DNA of 13,510 bases, from NCBI GenBank assembly GCA_020425835.1, contig JAGQRC010000029.1, positions 1 to 13,510 on the forward strand, given 5' to 3'. The stretch comes from Planctomycetota bacterium (GTDB taxonomy: Bacteria > Planctomycetota > UBA8108 > UBA1146 > JAJFFE01). The first letter of the stretch is position 1. Each line of letters begins with the position of its first letter. The position numbers and the translations under genes were made by a program. The notes beneath the pieces are model-generated. The model ran no database searches and was not told the origin of the DNA. It saw nothing but the letters and a program-made list of their open reading frames with translations. Positions 12,206 through 13,510 of this stretch are shown here, in pieces.

Positions 12206-13510
12206 GCGAACGAACCCTGGTCTCCATCGAGCCGCGATTCGGGGAAGGCGTCTCGTTCAAGCTGTTGAAGGCGGCGGCCGATCTGCCCGATCCGTTCGTT
12301 CCCTATCCCTTCGACTGCAGCGTCGAGGCGATGCCCGATTGGACGTCGCAGGCCGCGGTGTGCGAGCACGGCGCGAAGATCCTTCGCGAGCTTCGTCGCC
12401 ACCCCGCGGTGAGCGAAGCGCTCCGACGCGCGGCGCAGGCGCCGAACGGGAAGACGCACTCGATCTACTTCCAGCTCCTCGCTCCGGAGGTCGAGCGACT
12501 CTGTTGGGAGGCGCTCTACGACACCGACACCCGGCGGTTCTTCGCGCTCGACCGACGTCTCGCGATCGCACGGGTCGCGGAGTCGCTCATCGAGCGACAG
12601 GTTCCGATCCGAGCCTTCGAGCCTCCGGTCCGGGTGCTCGCCGTTCTCGCCGCCCTCGGTTTCTCCGCGGAGCCGGAGTGGCGGCAGCTTCGCGACGCTG
12701 CGGTCGAGGCTCGCAACCGAGGGCTGGATGTCGAGCTCCGGGTCCTCTGTGGGGAGCGATCGCTGGTCGAACGCATCGAGTCCGAGCAGCTGGACTGGGT
12801 CACCGTCGGCCCGACTCCTCAGCGCACCCGCGACCTCGAGAGCGTCGTGTTCGACTTCGCTCCGCAGGTGCTCCACTTCTTCTGCCACGGCTCGAGCTCC
12901 TACGGCGTGACCCGATTGGAGATCGGCACCGTCCTCGACTTCGACGATCGCGCCGACCGCGCTTCGTTCCAACTCGACTCGGAAGCGCTGGCGGCCTTCC
13001 CCGGCATCGAGCGAACGTGGATCGTGATCTTGAACTGCTGTCTCGGAGGGCAAGCGTCCGAGGAGACCCACTCGATGGCGCACGACCTGGTTTCGCGAGG
13101 GATCCCCGCGGCGATCGGCATGCTCGAGCGGGTCGAGGCGATGGACGCGCACGAGTTCAGCGGCGCGTTCCACCGCGCCTTCCTCGAGCGCGTCCGAGTG
13201 CTCCTCGAGGAGATCCCGGACGGATCGGAGGCGTCTCTCGAATGGGCGGAGACGCTCTTCGACCCGCGGCGCACGTTGTCGGAGCGGCACGGGAACGACC
13301 CCGCGAATCACCGGCAGTGGTTGCTGCCGGTGCTCTACGTCCGGCCGGAGTCCTTCCTGTTGCGTCGCCTCCCGCAGGGAGTCTCGAGCGACTCCATGGA
13401 GGAGATGCGTCGACGCGCCAGCATGGTGGCCGGGCTCCTGCGGTCGTTGACCAACGCGCCCGACGAGGCGCGGGACGAGTTGCTCCATCTGCTCGACGAC
13501 GTTCCCGCCT
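12202..13510 (+). CDS. CHAT-domain caspase-like protease with intact His-Cys pair (3' end outside window)
   Basis: The frame runs open from the ATG at 12202 to the window edge, giving 436 residues, incomplete at the C-terminus. Residues 1-140 include a 'LCWEALYD...RRFFALDRRLAIAR' segment (W102), the usual lead-in to a CHAT core. The core (about 141-335) has VRVLAVLA, then VLHFFCHGSSSYG with the catalytic H229, then WIVILNCCLGG, in which C280 takes the place of the nucleophile of 'LNAC.SG' (C279 is adjacent). After it comes AHDLVSRGIPAAIGMLERV..., the conserved strand-helix following the Cys. CHAT enzymes are caspase-like cysteine proteases (clan CD), used in regulated proteolysis and in bacterial defence and cell death. 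No signal peptide is seen. The start overlaps the previous stop (ATGA), which implies translational coupling. The 100 visible residues after the core are helical and could be a regulatory or substrate-binding part. Confidence 0.9.
   Translation, partial: MSERTLVSIEPRFGEGVSFKLLKAAADLPDPFVPYPFDCSVEAMPDWTSQAAVCEHGAKILRELRRHPAVSEALRRAAQAPNGKTHSIYFQLLAPEVERLCWEALYDTDTRRFFALDRRLAIARVAESLIERQVPIRAFEPPVRVLAVLAALGFSAEPEWRQLRDAAVEARNRGLDVELRVLCGERSLVERIESEQLDWVTVGPTPQRTRDLESVVFDFAPQVLHFFCHGSSSYGVTRLEIGTVLDFDDRADRASFQLDSEALAAFPGIERTWIVILNCCLGGQASEETHSMAHDLVSRGIPAAIGMLERVEAMDAHEFSGAFHRAFLERVRVLLEEIPDGSEASLEWAETLFDPRRTLSERHGNDPANHRQWLLPVLYVRPESFLLRRLPQGVSSDSMEEMRRRASMVAGLLRSLTNAPDEARDELLHLLDDVPA

Noticed and set aside
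12010..13488. Minus-strand open frame (492 codons) across the third operon gene
   Set aside because: The + frame encodes a recognisable CHAT protease; the antisense product is low-complexity and charged with no domain.

Overview
The window is GC-rich bacterial DNA with dense genes and strong G/C preference at third codon positions. A large secreted alpha-2-macroglobulin-like protein and several signal peptides point to a Gram-negative (diderm) bacterium. A planctomycete or a myxococcal/deltaproteobacterial lineage would fit, but no rRNA, tRNA or marker gene here fixes the phylum. I saw no tRNA, rRNA, CRISPR array or intact transposase gene.

Left part (1-3.3 kb): the end of a membrane protein, a short PQQ-propeller-like protein, and a convergent DinB-family protein. 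The DinB gene is divergent from an AIG2-type gamma-glutamylcyclotransferase-like gene. Two minus-strand genes follow: an exported protein resembling the periplasmic P1 part of SecD, and a small membrane-anchored protein of unknown function. These look like ordinary housekeeping or accessory genes.

Middle (3.3-9.1 kb): a strong intrinsic terminator stands alone on the + strand. After it come a 1488-residue alpha-2-macroglobulin-like protein with a CVEQ thioester motif, and an exported protein that joins a SnoaL/NTF2-like domain to a histidine-phosphatase domain. The alpha-2-macroglobulin protein would trap proteases or shield the periplasm.

Right part (9.1-13.5 kb): about 200 bp of repeats and strong hairpins, resembling one or two small non-autonomous mobile elements, separate the phosphatase gene from a compact three-gene operon. 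The operon encodes a cytoplasmic alpha/beta hydrolase with an intact Ser-Asp-His triad, a CHAT-family (caspase-like) protein that keeps the histidine but not the cysteine, and a second CHAT protein with both His and Cys. Gaps are 6 bp and then a 4-bp ATGA overlap. The third gene runs off the window. A protease, a pseudo-protease partner and a lipase/esterase-like enzyme in one operon look like a regulated effector module, possibly a conflict or cell-suicide system. This is the most interesting feature of the window; its function is inference, not something the sequence proves.
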